The notes below the pieces were generated by a model that did not search any database, was not told the origin of the DNA, and saw only the letters and a program-made list of their open reading frames with translations. A program made the translations under genes and the position numbers. Of a DNA stretch of 64,000 bases, positions 15,307 to 22,977 are shown piece by piece (positions within the stretch are counted from its first letter, which is position 1; each line of letters opens with the position of its first letter). Source of the DNA: Nitrospira defluvii. Its GTDB lineage: Bacteria > Nitrospirota > Nitrospiria > Nitrospirales > Nitrospiraceae. Where the stretch lies: positions 62,001-126,000 of the forward strand of contig NZ_CAJNBJ010000020.1 of the NCBI RefSeq assembly GCF_905220995.1. Reading direction: 5' to 3'.

Positions 15307-16224
15307 CTACCCTGTCAGGCGATGATGTGCGGCGCGTTGCCGGCGAAGCATATATATCCCTTCTCGAACGATGTAGACGGCCAAGAGCACGAGGCGCCCA
15401 CCGAGCGCGAGGATCAGGAGCAGGCCAATCCCACCACATAGAAGCGCAAGGGTGACGACTAGCAGTGCGCGGACGTTCAGGAGATCAAAAGTGTGTGTTG
15501 CGGTCTCTTCTAAGTGAGGTCTCTGAAACGAAAGCTGACTGCCGACTGGACTGATCTTCCACGATATCGGCGTGCCACCTGTATTCCGCTGCGTCTCAAC
15601 GGTGCCTCTGTCGTATGGACGAGGTAACGGCGTACTTGGGAGCGGAGGCGTCGAGCGTCCGGAGGAGCAGCCAGCATCTGCCGCACGCTGACAGAATTGC
15701 TTCCAAACGGCCGGAATGTACGCGGTGGACCCGTTGTAGCCGGCAACGGCTCTCCAGGTGCGACCATGCTTCTGGATTGAGGTCTGAAGGATCAAACTCG
15801 AGGCGTAGAGATTCACACATGGTTCTAGAAGATCGCGAGACTGGATTTGGTGGTGTCTGGCCAGCCAGCCCAGGTGTTGTGAACTGATCTGAGCGATCCC
15901 GATATCAACATTGGGAGCGGTCTGGAGAAGACTTAGGAGCATGGCGACCGCATCCTCCTGGCGACGTGGAGCATAACTGTGTCGTCTCCCAGTTTGGTCG
16001 CTCCATCCCAAGGCCCAGGGGTGACCTGCCGACTCGGTTTGGACGATCGCATGGAAGAGGTCAGGATCGATGGCGAGGGTTTGGGCATAGTGGATGAGGC
16101 ATTGCTGCCACGATGCTCCCGTGAGCGGAGCTTCCGGTTTGGTCTGTGCCAATGTTTGAGAAGGAGATGCGGGTAATATGAGAAATAGCGTCAACGAGAT
16201 AGCCGCGTAAGCCTGACGACGCAT
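15307..16224 (-). CDS. lytic transglycosylase (SLT), VirB1-like, with C-terminal membrane helix
   Basis: A 305-residue exported protein: signal peptide (YAAISLTLFLILPAS), an SLT domain with IDPDLFHAIVQTESAGHPW (catalytic Glu), NVDIGIAQIS and AVAGYNGS, a Pro-rich linker, and a hydrophobic helix near the C-terminus (LLVVTLALLCGGIGLLLI). This family opens peptidoglycan for conjugation or pilus machinery. The ATG at 16224 follows AGAGGGAGACTTGCC. The C-terminal anchor suggests it sits at the inner membrane. A leader palindrome lies 50 bases upstream. Confidence 0.85.
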   Translation of the reverse strand: MRRQAYAAISLTLFLILPASPSQTLAQTKPEAPLTGASWQQCLIHYAQTLAIDPDLFHAIVQTESAGHPWALGWSDQTGRRHSYAPRRQEDAVAMLLSLLQTAPNVDIGIAQISSQHLGWLARHHQIQSRDLLEPCVNLYASSLILQTSIQKHGRTWRAVAGYNGSTAYIPAVWKQFCQRAADAGCSSGRSTPPLPSTPLPRPYDRGTVETQRNTGGTPISWKISPVGSQLSFQRPHLEETATHTFDLLNVRALLVVTLALLCGGIGLLLILALGGRLVLLAVYIVREGIYMLRRQRAAHHRLTG

Positions 16225-16273
16225 GGCAAGTCTCCCTCTTGTGAATGGGTGGTACGCGACCATCCTTCACTCT

Positions 16274-16288
16274 GCGTGCGACGCACGC
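16274..16288 (-). promoter_or_regulatory. leader palindrome, copy d
   Basis: Minus-strand GCGTGCGTCGCACGC, preceded by CTCAG and followed by AGAGTG, 50 bases upstream of the transglycosylase start. The stem sequence differs from copies a-c but pairing and the flanks (CTCAGGC...GCAG.G) are kept. Such compensatory variation argues for selection on the structure. Confidence 0.5.
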
Positions 16289-16425
16289 CTGAGGCCGATT
16301 CTGGTACGAAGACACTGATGGGTCGTGAGGTGACGTCTAGTTGGCGAGAAGAGATGCGAGCTGGGGACGTGTCTCACATCTGTTGAAGGCGAATGGCCGA
16401 CGCTCAGGGAAGCATGAGCAGGAAC

Positions 16426-16869
16426 TCAAGCAGTAGAATGCAGGAAGAGAAATCGATGATCGACCACGTGCACAATCGCTGCTTGGACTTGCTGCCAGCT
16501 TAGCTGACCGAGACCACATCCTGGGTGCGGACAATACAGCCGGTCGATGCGTTCACGTGTGAGAATGAGCTGGATGTGCTGCAGGCTATTCTGGATAAGG
16601 GCGAGGTCAGACGCGGTGCGAAAATGATGTTTGGTGGGCAGGGTCATGATCCGCATGGAGGGAATCGATGTGGGAATGTTGCCGAAACGGCCTAGATGGG
16701 TTCCTAGCAGCGAGGGCAGGCTAGGAAACCGGTCCGCGGCCTGTTTGGCAAGCCCCGCTCCCATGACGCCATGCCCATTTGTTCTTATCACCCCGTTTGT
16801 TGTAATGGCGATCCAAGAACCCTGAGCATGAACATCCCAGAGTTCGCCGTGTGCTTCGAGGACTCGCAT
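16426..16869 (-). CDS. macrodomain protein (ADP-ribose-binding type)
   Basis: A 147-residue protein with a macrodomain pattern: IAITTNGVIRTNGHGVMG, AGLAKQAADRFPSL, then IPSMRIMTLPTKHH and a late loop CPHPGCGLGQLSW. The G(V)MGAGLA loop resembles DarG/TARG1-type macrodomains that remove ADP-ribose from nucleic acid or protein. The ATG at 16869 follows GGGGAGGGAGAGT. There is no DarT-like toxin adjacent, so it is either a free-standing antagonist or a phosphatase-like enzyme. A leader palindrome is 36 bases upstream. Confidence 0.75.
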   Translation of the reverse strand: MRVLEAHGELWDVHAQGSWIAITTNGVIRTNGHGVMGAGLAKQAADRFPSLPSLLGTHLGRFGNIPTSIPSMRIMTLPTKHHFRTASDLALIQNSLQHIQLILTRERIDRLYCPHPGCGLGQLSWQQVQAAIVHVVDHRFLFLHSTA

Positions 16870-16904
16870 ACTCTCCCTCCCCACTGGGTGACAACCAACA
16901 CATT

Positions 16905-16921
16905 GGCTCGCAGCGCGAGCC
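16905..16921 (-). promoter_or_regulatory. leader palindrome, copy e
   Basis: Minus-strand GGCTCGCGCTGCGAGCC with flanking T/A pairing, 36 bases upstream of the macrodomain gene. It has the same size, loop and position as the other leader palindromes of the element. No T-run follows. Confidence 0.45.
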
Positions 16922-16972
16922 AGTACCGGGTGGGTCGGTCGGCACCGGTTGCGTGCTGTCAGCGTATCTCAC

Positions 16973-17914
16973 TCACCATCCAGGAAAGACCAGCTGCAGG
17001 TCCTCGTGATCGACGGCATCGTTGATGGGAGGAATGAGCGAAATCTCTTCAGGTATTGGCGTGGCGACTGAGAGGAGCGAGGCTTGGTTTGTGAGGCCAT
17101 GTTCCGCGTCCGTGCCATGGAGGATTTCTTGAGGCAAGGGGAACGCGAGCCAGGGGGCGTAGAGAGCGCCGTTGATGAGACATGCCGTGCGGACCAGTGC
17201 ATCCCTTTCGATCCCGTAGAGCGAGAGGCTGACGTTCGATGCCAGCAGGAGCATCCTTCCGGTTCCGGATCCTGCGGGATCTGCAATGGATTTGACCCGC
17301 AAGGCGTTCCGTGCGGCTGGGGAGAGGCTGTCGGCGTCGGGAAGCATCATCCGTACGATGAGCTGACAGACGCTCATGGGGGTCGGATAGAACCCGTTTG
17401 GATTGGCCCACGGCCCACGGCCGATCCCCTCCGCGATGATATCGCCCCAATAATCGTAAGGGTGGAGTACCAATTCTTGGAGATTGACGGCTTGGTAGAG
17501 CGCGGCTTGCGTGTTGTCCGCGAGCGACGGGGGGACGTGGTTAAGTTTTAAAGAGAACGCAATCCAAGCAATGAGATTGGTGAGGCCTGTCCAGCTGGAC
17601 TGATGCTCTGCGGCGAGCGTGACACAGCGTTGCAGATGCGTGAGTGTGTCTCGATGGGGGGTGTGGAGAAATTCAATCTGCGGAATCGGGGCGTCCGGAA
17701 TCCGTCTCTCGTGAAGTATGTCTAAATGATAGCCCCATCGATTTGGAACCCTAGGCAGCACGCGATGCCCTTCCCAAATCATTGGTAGGGCCCATCCGGC
17801 ATAACGATAGGCTGGGATCGGGTCATCTAACCGTGGGAGACGTCCCTGCTCCCGCACAAACTGACAGAGTTGTGCATACGACAGAAAGTCTGAGTCGACC
17901 ATAGCCTGGTACAT
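16973..17914 (-). CDS. N6-adenine methyltransferase-like protein lacking motif IV
   Basis: About 313 residues from the ATG at 17914; the frame extends to 18103 and the start is uncertain. It has the target-side FYPTP motif (about 175-179), SAM-binding motif I DPAGSGTGRM (about 212-221), a GIERD motif II and an ACLINGALY segment, as in HsdM-type N-6 methylases. But no NPPY/F catalytic motif follows; the protein ends about 60 residues later. It can probably bind SAM or has another use of the fold, but should not methylate DNA on its own. It lies downstream of the receiver gene on the same strand. Confidence 0.65.
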   Translation of the reverse strand: MYQAMVDSDFLSYAQLCQFVREQGRLPRLDDPIPAYRYAGWALPMIWEGHRVLPRVPNRWGYHLDILHERRIPDAPIPQIEFLHTPHRDTLTHLQRCVTLAAEHQSSWTGLTNLIAWIAFSLKLNHVPPSLADNTQAALYQAVNLQELVLHPYDYWGDIIAEGIGRGPWANPNGFYPTPMSVCQLIVRMMLPDADSLSPAARNALRVKSIADPAGSGTGRMLLLASNVSLSLYGIERDALVRTACLINGALYAPWLAFPLPQEILHGTDAEHGLTNQASLLSVATPIPEEISLIPPINDAVDHEDLQLVFPGW

Positions 17915-18012
17915 CCCATTAAGCGACGGGTTAGTGATGCAGTGGAGACCGGAACGGTGGACGAACGCAGATGTCTGGGGTGAAGAGGCGCGAAAGACGC
18001 TTGGCTGATGCT

Positions 18013-18390
18013 CTAGGCTGGTTCCGCCGGCTGAGCCAGCAGAAGCGAATCGATGGCTTGTCGTAGCGCCCGGAAGCCGAAGGGCTTCTGGAGGAATGGC
18101 CACGCGTGGGACTGGTCTGGTGGTTCCGCGGGGCGCGGATCCTGATCGGCTGACATCAAGATGCCCTTCACTTCCGGTTGCCGCTGGCCTAAAGCGCGAA
18201 TCAACTCGACACCTGACATCCCAGGCATTGAGTGATCAGTAATTACGAGATCTGGGTGGGTTTCGTTCCAGGCATGCAGTGCTTCTTGGCCGGAGCCTGC
18301 TTCGACGATGATATGTCCCGCCTCTTCAAGCATCGTCCGGAGACAGGCTCGGATGTCTGAATAGTCGTCAACGATCAGAATGATGGCCAT
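18013..18390 (-). CDS. stand-alone response-regulator receiver domain
   Basis: A 125-residue CheY-like receiver: acidic pair D8-D9, phosphoacceptor D52 in LVITDHSMPG, and the conserved Lys in LQKPFG (about K102). There is no output domain. The start at 18390 follows GGAGACC and lies inside the end of the preceding gene (overlap 23 bases). No histidine kinase is present in the window next to it, so its partner is unknown. Its position between exonuclease VII and the methyltransferase-like gene is unusual. Confidence 0.85.
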   Translation of the reverse strand: MAIILIVDDYSDIRACLRTMLEEAGHIIVEAGSGQEALHAWNETHPDLVITDHSMPGMSGVELIRALGQRQPEVKGILMSADQDPRPAEPPDQSHAWPFLQKPFGFRALRQAIDSLLLAQPAEPA

Positions 18391-18601
18391 GCGAGGTCTC
18401 CATGGCTGAAGGGTGTTGGAACAGGGCCAGCGTGGATTGAGTCAACGATTGAATACGGGTCCAGAGTTCCGCGGCCCGTACATGGCGTGGACGGTGCCGG
18501 GCGGTTCTGAGTCTGACGCGGTCTGCAGCCGTCCACTGCTTGGCTAAGAGATCCAGAGTCTGATCGATCGTGATCGATTGAGTGTGATGGTGTTTCGACA
18601 T
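18368..18601 (-). CDS. hypothetical protein, 77 residues
   Basis: Small basic protein rich in His and Arg (MSKHHHTQSITIDQ, then RVRLRTARHRPRHVRAAEL). It overlaps the receiver gene by 23 bases and follows xseB on the same strand, so it seems part of the same transcript. GAGGACTC lies upstream of the ATG at 18601. It may bind nucleic acid by charge, but no family is recognised. Confidence 0.5.
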   Translation of the reverse strand: MSKHHHTQSITIDQTLDLLAKQWTAADRVRLRTARHRPRHVRAAELWTRIQSLTQSTLALFQHPSAMETSHGHHSDR

Positions 18602-18661
18602 GATTGAGTGAGTCCTCTTCTGAATGGGGACATGGTCCCTGGAACATCGGATGCCAAGCGG

Positions 18662-18898
18662 TTAATTGGGCTTGGATTGGGTGATACCGTCCGGAGCGTG
18701 GTCCTCAATCTCAGCTTTGATCTTCGCGATGCCACTGCTGAGAAAGGCAAACAGCTGGTTCCCTCGTTGAATGGCCGTGCTCAACTCATCGATACTGATA
18801 TCGCCTTTCGTGGCTCTGGCGGAAAGCTCCTCCAATTCCTTAAATGCAGCGTCATAGGACGTGGGCAGTTGGGGGTGGGACGTGTCTTCATTACTCAT
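18662..18898 (-). CDS. xseB: exodeoxyribonuclease VII small subunit
   Basis: A 78-residue XseB: SYDAAFKELEELSARATKG and SIDELSTAIQRGNQL match the family's helical hairpin (the usual form is FEEALAELEEIV...LEESLALYERG). XseB binds XseA to make exonuclease VII, which degrades single-stranded DNA from both ends. The ATG at 18898 overlaps the end of xseA by 8 bases. Chromosomal homologues are of similar length. Confidence 0.85.
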   Translation of the reverse strand: MSNEDTSHPQLPTSYDAAFKELEELSARATKGDISIDELSTAIQRGNQLFAFLSSGIAKIKAEIEDHAPDGITQSKPN

Positions 18899-20315
18899 GC
18901 GAAGGCTCCGTGTGAAGGGTGGTGGCGATAATCCTGCCGTCCTGAATGTGAATATGTAGCTGCGCTCCCGCCATGACCGTCCTACGAGAGGTCACCATCC
19001 GTCCCTGATTATCAAGGACATAGGCATAGCCTCTGGCAAGAAGATGTTGTGGGTCTGAGAGGGTCAAAGCCTGGACGAACGCGGTGATGGCGCCCTTTAT
19101 GATATCGACGCGCGAAAGTCCGGCGGTATGCAGGCGTACCAGTGTAAAGGCGTACCCCATGGACAACTGTGAGAGCGCTTGTGTCAGGCTAGCGGTCAGG
19201 CCGTATCGAAGGGTTCTGCCTTGCTGGTAGCTGGCTTCGAGGCGATCGCGGAGTGCGCGCTGGAATCGCTCATGGGCGTGCTGTGACGCTGTCGCGTGAG
19301 CCTCGATCGTGGTCCGGGCGCGTTCCCAGAGGGCATGCCGGGTGAGCGTGAGTGCATGAGTCCATTCCAGCAACGTGTGTCGAGTATGGGCATGTAGCGT
19401 TGCATGGGTCGTGAAGAGACATTCGCGGATGCGGTCCAAATGGCTGACGAGGTGCTGCCCGGCAGCGGTTGGCGTAGACAAAGCCTTCGCCGCCACCTCG
19501 TCACAGATCGACCGATCGAGGTGATGGCCCAGCCCTGTCAGGACGGGTTTGCTGGCTGTCGCCACGGCGCGGGCGACGTCGAGGGTATCAAACGCCACCA
19601 AATCTATTTCATTTCCGCCTCCCCGCGACATGACAATGACATCGAGCGGTGCGGTGTGTGCGGCGACATCTTGGAATGCCTTGAGAAGCCCTGGGATCGC
19701 TCCGACTCCTTGGACGGCAGTGTGGAAAATGGTGGTTTCAAACCGGTACGGACTGCTGTGCAGGACATTTAAGATATCGTGAACGGCGTCACTTCCTTGC
19801 TTGCCGATGATGCCGATTCGCAATGGGAATCGTGGCCATGGAAGGCTGGCATTGCGAGTAAGGAGGCCCTCCTCTTTGAGGGTGCGAAGAGCTGCTTCCC
19901 GTTGTTGCTGTCGCAATCCAAGCATGCCGATCGTGCTCAGCTGGTGAATGAGCACATAGATCGTGTTCTTATTGGCCCAGTACCCCAGCGTGGCCTCGAC
20001 GACGACCTCGACTCGAGAATCCCGACTCAGCAGGTCATGGCCGAACTGTTGGCCTTGTTCGAGCACCTTCCTGATGACCGCCGGTTCCCAGATCATGGCA
20101 TCAATCGCCATATTGGGATTGTCTGTGTCCGCCAGGGTGACCGAGAAAAAGCCCTTTTGCCCCTTATTGGCCTGGGGTTTGATCCATTGGGCTTGGAGCA
20201 AGTACGTCTGCTTGGTCAGCATCGGCGCGAGTTGTCGACGAATGCGTTGCGAGAGCATCCCAATAGAGAGAATTGGCTGTGGCGTTTCGGTTGAATGAGT
20301 AGATGGAAGAGACAT
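18891..20315 (-). CDS. xseA: exodeoxyribonuclease VII large subunit
   Basis: About 474 residues. N-terminal OB fold (GFFSVTLADTDNPNM), then the catalytic domain with LRIGIIGKQGSDAVHDI, LDVIVMSRGGGNEIDL and PVLTGLGHHLDRSICDEVA, followed by long coiled-coil helices and a C-terminal LLARGYAYVLDNQGRMV. The family's GRGGGS and GHETD segments are modified (SRGGGNE, GLGHHLD) but recognisable. The start may be ATG 20315 or the GTG at 20321. It is followed by xseB. An exonuclease VII of its own suggests the element processes single-stranded DNA during transfer or repair. Confidence 0.88.
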   Translation of the reverse strand: MSLPSTHSTETPQPILSIGMLSQRIRRQLAPMLTKQTYLLQAQWIKPQANKGQKGFFSVTLADTDNPNMAIDAMIWEPAVIRKVLEQGQQFGHDLLSRDSRVEVVVEATLGYWANKNTIYVLIHQLSTIGMLGLRQQQREAALRTLKEEGLLTRNASLPWPRFPLRIGIIGKQGSDAVHDILNVLHSSPYRFETTIFHTAVQGVGAIPGLLKAFQDVAAHTAPLDVIVMSRGGGNEIDLVAFDTLDVARAVATASKPVLTGLGHHLDRSICDEVAAKALSTPTAAGQHLVSHLDRIRECLFTTHATLHAHTRHTLLEWTHALTLTRHALWERARTTIEAHATASQHAHERFQRALRDRLEASYQQGRTLRYGLTASLTQALSQLSMGYAFTLVRLHTAGLSRVDIIKGAITAFVQALTLSDPQHLLARGYAYVLDNQGRMVTSRRTVMAGAQLHIHIQDGRIIATTLHTEPSHE

Positions 20316-20423
20316 CGTCACGGTTCTCAGGGCTGTGTCAGTGCTCGGTTAGCGCGTCGTGGTATCAGCGAGGCGGTTGCCCTGCGCGTGAGCGCCATCC
20401 GGTTAGTAAACATCCGTCGTCAC

Positions 20424-20801
20424 TCATCCATCAGGAGGTGTCTGTCTTCGGCACACTGACATCAGTGTCCGTCCGTGCCCAAGATCGGCCGGACGCCATG
20501 GCTCTGTGGAGTTGGATGGCCCAGGGGACCCCCACAGTTGCGGATATAAAGGACCGAAGCGCGAGGGCTTGTTCAAGATATCGAGGAGACCGAGTCCAAT
20601 CGCCCCGAGCGAATAGAACACGGCCGTCCAGCCGATGCTCATTTCCAGCAGGATGATGGTCGTGGCGTCGAGCAGGATCAGACTCGTGAAGGTGTACCCT
20701 AACCGTTTCGGCTCGAGGAGCCGACAAAGCTGGTTGGCAAAAAGAAAAGCTGCGATGATCGTCATGCCAACGCCAAACGAGTCATTGTCCGCTGTGGCCA
20801 T
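20424..20801 (-). CDS. small membrane protein, about 125 residues
   Basis: The ATG at 20801 follows AGGAAGCC. Three hydrophobic helices are visible (FGVGMTIIAAFLFANQL, FTSLILLDATTIILL, and WTAVFYSLGAIGLGLL), then a Pro/Ser-rich cytosolic-type tail. No family recognised. It precedes xseA on the same strand by about 100 bases. Confidence 0.5.
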   Translation of the reverse strand: MATADNDSFGVGMTIIAAFLFANQLCRLLEPKRLGYTFTSLILLDATTIILLEMSIGWTAVFYSLGAIGLGLLDILNKPSRFGPLYPQLWGSPGPSNSTEPWRPADLGHGRTLMSVCRRQTPPDG

Positions 20802-20926
20802 GGCTTCCTGACGACGGCAGAGCATGAGCATCGTCGCGCTGCAACTCAGGGTGAGTATTTGTCAGCGTAGGACGCTACCCCACTGGGGATGAAGACGAAG
20901 ACCCATAGCCTTTGGGGTGTGTTCGC

Positions 20927-21145
20927 TTAGGCCTCGTGGTCCTGTATCGTGCTCGTGCCGGCGTGGATCACGGCCAGTTGCAAGCGAGTCAGCCGTCGAC
21001 CTTTGATCCCTTCCCGTTTCATGATGGCTTTAAGGGCCTCATTTGCAGCCAGCCGTAGATTACTCGCCGAGATTCTGATGTGTTGCCGGCTGTGCTTGAC
21101 CAACACTTCAGGGAAGATGACCGATACGGCGTAATCCTTTTTCAT
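20927..21145 (-). CDS. small hypothetical protein, 72 residues
   Basis: Starts MKKDYAVSVIFPEVLVKH and continues with a basic amphipathic helix (NLRLAANEALKAIMKREGIKG). The strand-helix layout resembles small DNA-binding or conjugation accessory proteins, but no family is identified. GAGGCGCT precedes the ATG, which overlaps the TGA of the gene 21142-21303 (ATGA). Confidence 0.5.
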   Translation of the reverse strand: MKKDYAVSVIFPEVLVKHSRQHIRISASNLRLAANEALKAIMKREGIKGRRLTRLQLAVIHAGTSTIQDHEA

Positions 21146-21303
21146 AGCGCCTCGTGAGTCGAGGGAACGGCTTGGGTGCGAGACTTCAACTCCGTACGGC
21201 TCGCCCCTTTGAGAGCAATCAGGGTGCCGGGATTGGGAAGTTGGGCATTTGCTGTACAAGTCCAACAGAGGTAGTGCCCGTCCGGAAACCTGCAATGTGG
21301 CAT
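21142..21303 (-). CDS. possible 53-residue Cys-containing protein
   Basis: Starts MPHCRFPDGHYLCWTCTA, with one Cys-His-Cys-Cys group that could bind a metal. Its TGA overlaps the next gene's ATG by 4 bases, a coupling pattern common in this element and the main reason to list it. The upstream start is uncertain (an ATG at 21330 is also in frame) and no clear ribosome binding site is seen. Confidence 0.35.
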   Translation of the reverse strand: MPHCRFPDGHYLCWTCTANAQLPNPGTLIALKGASRTELKSRTQAVPSTHEAL

Positions 21304-21717
21304 GTCGTGAGTTGCCCGCGGCCTCGGCATATAGCTTTGACAGGGGAACCTGGGATCCCGCTCACCGGGAACTCCGACAGGGTTCCCTCGGAACTCTGTT
21401 TTCCACCGTCGAAACGCAAAGAGACAGAGCCATCTCCAGAACATGGCTTGAAGCGAAATGGATTCACTGCGGTACTCCAGCATCTCGTTCCGGAAGTGGA
21501 TCGAGAAAGTGGTTGCGCGAGGCATAGGGGTGGTGACCTATTCCAAAGAGGACGTTCATGTAGATGTATTACTGACTGCTAAGGTCCCTACGATGTGTCA
21601 GAAGATGCAGACGCAGGTGATCGCATCCATGGGAAAGGAATGAGGGCCTTAGAAACGTGTGAGGCGATTACCGGATCTGGCGCTGTAGTGTAATGCGACG
21701 GGGCTTGCGGGCGAACG
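21304..21717. other. gene-poor interval with a hairpin
   Basis: No well-supported gene. Around 21367-21387 there is a 6-bp stem (GGGAAC/GTTCCC) with a 9-base loop, and related GGAACTC/GAGTTCC strings recur on both sides (21350-21410). The pattern could be a regulatory region of the minus-strand genes downstream. It lies beyond the 3' end of higA. Confidence 0.3.
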
Positions 21718-22023
21718 CTAGGCGGGAACAAATGGGGAAATTTTTATTTTTCCCGCATGCTTGCGCATCTCGGTACTGTCATGCCAAGCCTGCATCTGAA
21801 GCAGCATTTCCATCTTCAGACGAAAGGCCTTCTCCAGCCGCAATGCCATTTCAGGAGAGAGAGCCGCTTTTTCATGGACGAGATCAGAAAACGTGGCTCG
21901 GCGTACGCCTAAGATCTCAGCCGCCTTGGTCACACTCAAGCCGAGCTCGTCCAAGACCTCCGTCTTGATGAAGCGTCCTGGGTGGGGAGGCGTCATGCCA
22001 ATTGTCATTCCTCTCCGTGCCAT
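21718..22023 (-). CDS. higA: HigA-family antitoxin
   Basis: A 101-residue HTH protein: PPHPGRFIKTEVLDELGLSV, then TKAAEILGVRRATFSDLV and an N-terminal-type helix pattern ALSPEMALRLEKAF, the classic HigA/XRE layout. HigA neutralises HigB and represses the operon. The ATG at 22023 overlaps the toxin stop by one base. Toxin-first order fits higBA systems. The longer frame to 22113 lacks a site. Confidence 0.9.
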   Translation of the reverse strand: MARRGMTIGMTPPHPGRFIKTEVLDELGLSVTKAAEILGVRRATFSDLVHEKAALSPEMALRLEKAFRLKMEMLLQMQAWHDSTEMRKHAGKIKISPFVPA

Positions 22024-22313
22024 TAGTGATAGTCCTCCAAGTCTAACAGGTCGACATAGCCATGCTCTTCCTGGAACGTGATTCGCCAATTGCCCGAGGT
22101 CGAGATGCTCCACGTGCCCTTACGGTCTCCCGAAAGCTGATGCACTCGCCAGCCAGAAGGGGCTCCGTCTCGGAACATCCGAATATTCTCAGCGACGATC
22201 AAAGCTGTCAGTATGTTCCGTATCCGGTCCACCAGGTCTGGGCGCAAGCCGCTTGATTGATCACGCTCGACGAAGCGTTTCAATCCACGATGGCGCACGG
22301 ATCGAATGATCAT
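22023..22313 (-). CDS. higB: HigB-family mRNA interferase toxin
   Basis: A 96-residue RelE-superfamily toxin: MIIRSVRHRGLKRFVE, then the family signature WRVHQLSGDRKGTWSIS, GNWRITFQ and the terminal DLEDYH. HigB cleaves mRNA at ribosomes. It is immediately followed by higA. No strong ribosome binding site precedes the start; an inverted repeat lies just upstream. The pair probably stabilises the element. Confidence 0.9.
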   Translation of the reverse strand: MIIRSVRHRGLKRFVERDQSSGLRPDLVDRIRNILTALIVAENIRMFRDGAPSGWRVHQLSGDRKGTWSISTSGNWRITFQEEHGYVDLLDLEDYH

Positions 22314-22322
22314 TGTTTAGAG

Positions 22323-22341
22323 TGTACGGTAAAACAGTACA
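22323..22341 (-). promoter_or_regulatory. candidate HigA operator
   Basis: Inverted repeat TGTAC-N9-GTACA, 10 bases upstream of higB. HigA-type antitoxins bind such palindromes over the promoter and autoregulate, so this is the natural candidate site. A second repeat (GCGC-N9-GCGC) lies just beyond, at about 22344-22361. Confidence 0.5.
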
Positions 22342-22399
22342 TCGCGCAAGCCTTATGCGCAGTGAGAGTGTGCATTGCTGAGATTTGTGATGAGTCGAA

Positions 22400-22939
22400 C
22401 TAAGAAAGGATGGGAGACTGCCTTAGAGTGGATCTGGTTGTCTGAGGCTTGATCGATGCTGTCCGTCGGCCATTGCGTTTCCGGATGGTGATTTGCTTTT
22501 GCAGGATCGCCTGTTCCCAGGTGTCCTCTGCGGTATGAACGACAGCCCTCCGAGTTTGTGACAGCGCACTCCAGATGAAATGACAGAAGTCCCAGCGTCT
22601 CGCTTCGTCTGGGAGCTGGGCAATGTGGTCGAGGAGGGAGCGTTCCCCTCTCTCATTCTTATCCTCCGCGATGAGCCAGCCCTCTCCGCTTCCGTTAAAC
22701 CATCGCAGCGCAATTTGCCGATGCTCTGGACGGATGAAAATATCATAGCGGTAGGAGTCGCCAGTCCACTTTGTCTGTTTGCTAAAACTGCAGGGTCTGC
22801 CTGGTCCGAAGCGTGCGGAGCATACGTGTGTCCATTGAGTGGGATCAACTTGGATCGCAACATACCGGTTTCCGTAAGGCGGATGGAGTAGATATCCAGA
22901 TTCTTCAATCCTCATCGTTGGAATGGGAGGTTGGTTCAT
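22400..22939 (-). CDS. hypothetical protein, 179 residues
   Basis: The ATG at 22939 follows GAGGACGT. The protein is soluble, with Trp-rich segments (QWTHVCSARFGPGRPC, WFNGSGEGWLIAEDKNE, WDFCHFIWSALSQTRR) and a basic C-terminal tail. No family recognised. It lies 38 bases downstream of the SWIM-type gene and may be co-transcribed with it. Confidence 0.55.
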   Translation of the reverse strand: MNQPPIPTMRIEESGYLLHPPYGNRYVAIQVDPTQWTHVCSARFGPGRPCSFSKQTKWTGDSYRYDIFIRPEHRQIALRWFNGSGEGWLIAEDKNERGERSLLDHIAQLPDEARRWDFCHFIWSALSQTRRAVVHTAEDTWEQAILQKQITIRKRNGRRTASIKPQTTRSTLRQSPILS

Positions 22940-22977
22940 ACGTCCTCATGTGTCGAGGTTGAAGGAATGCGCTGTTC

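Noticed and set aside
22423-22908. A 161-codon frame overlapping the 22400-22939 gene
   Set aside because: The alternative frame has a strong start with GAGGACGT and a more natural composition; only one can be real here.
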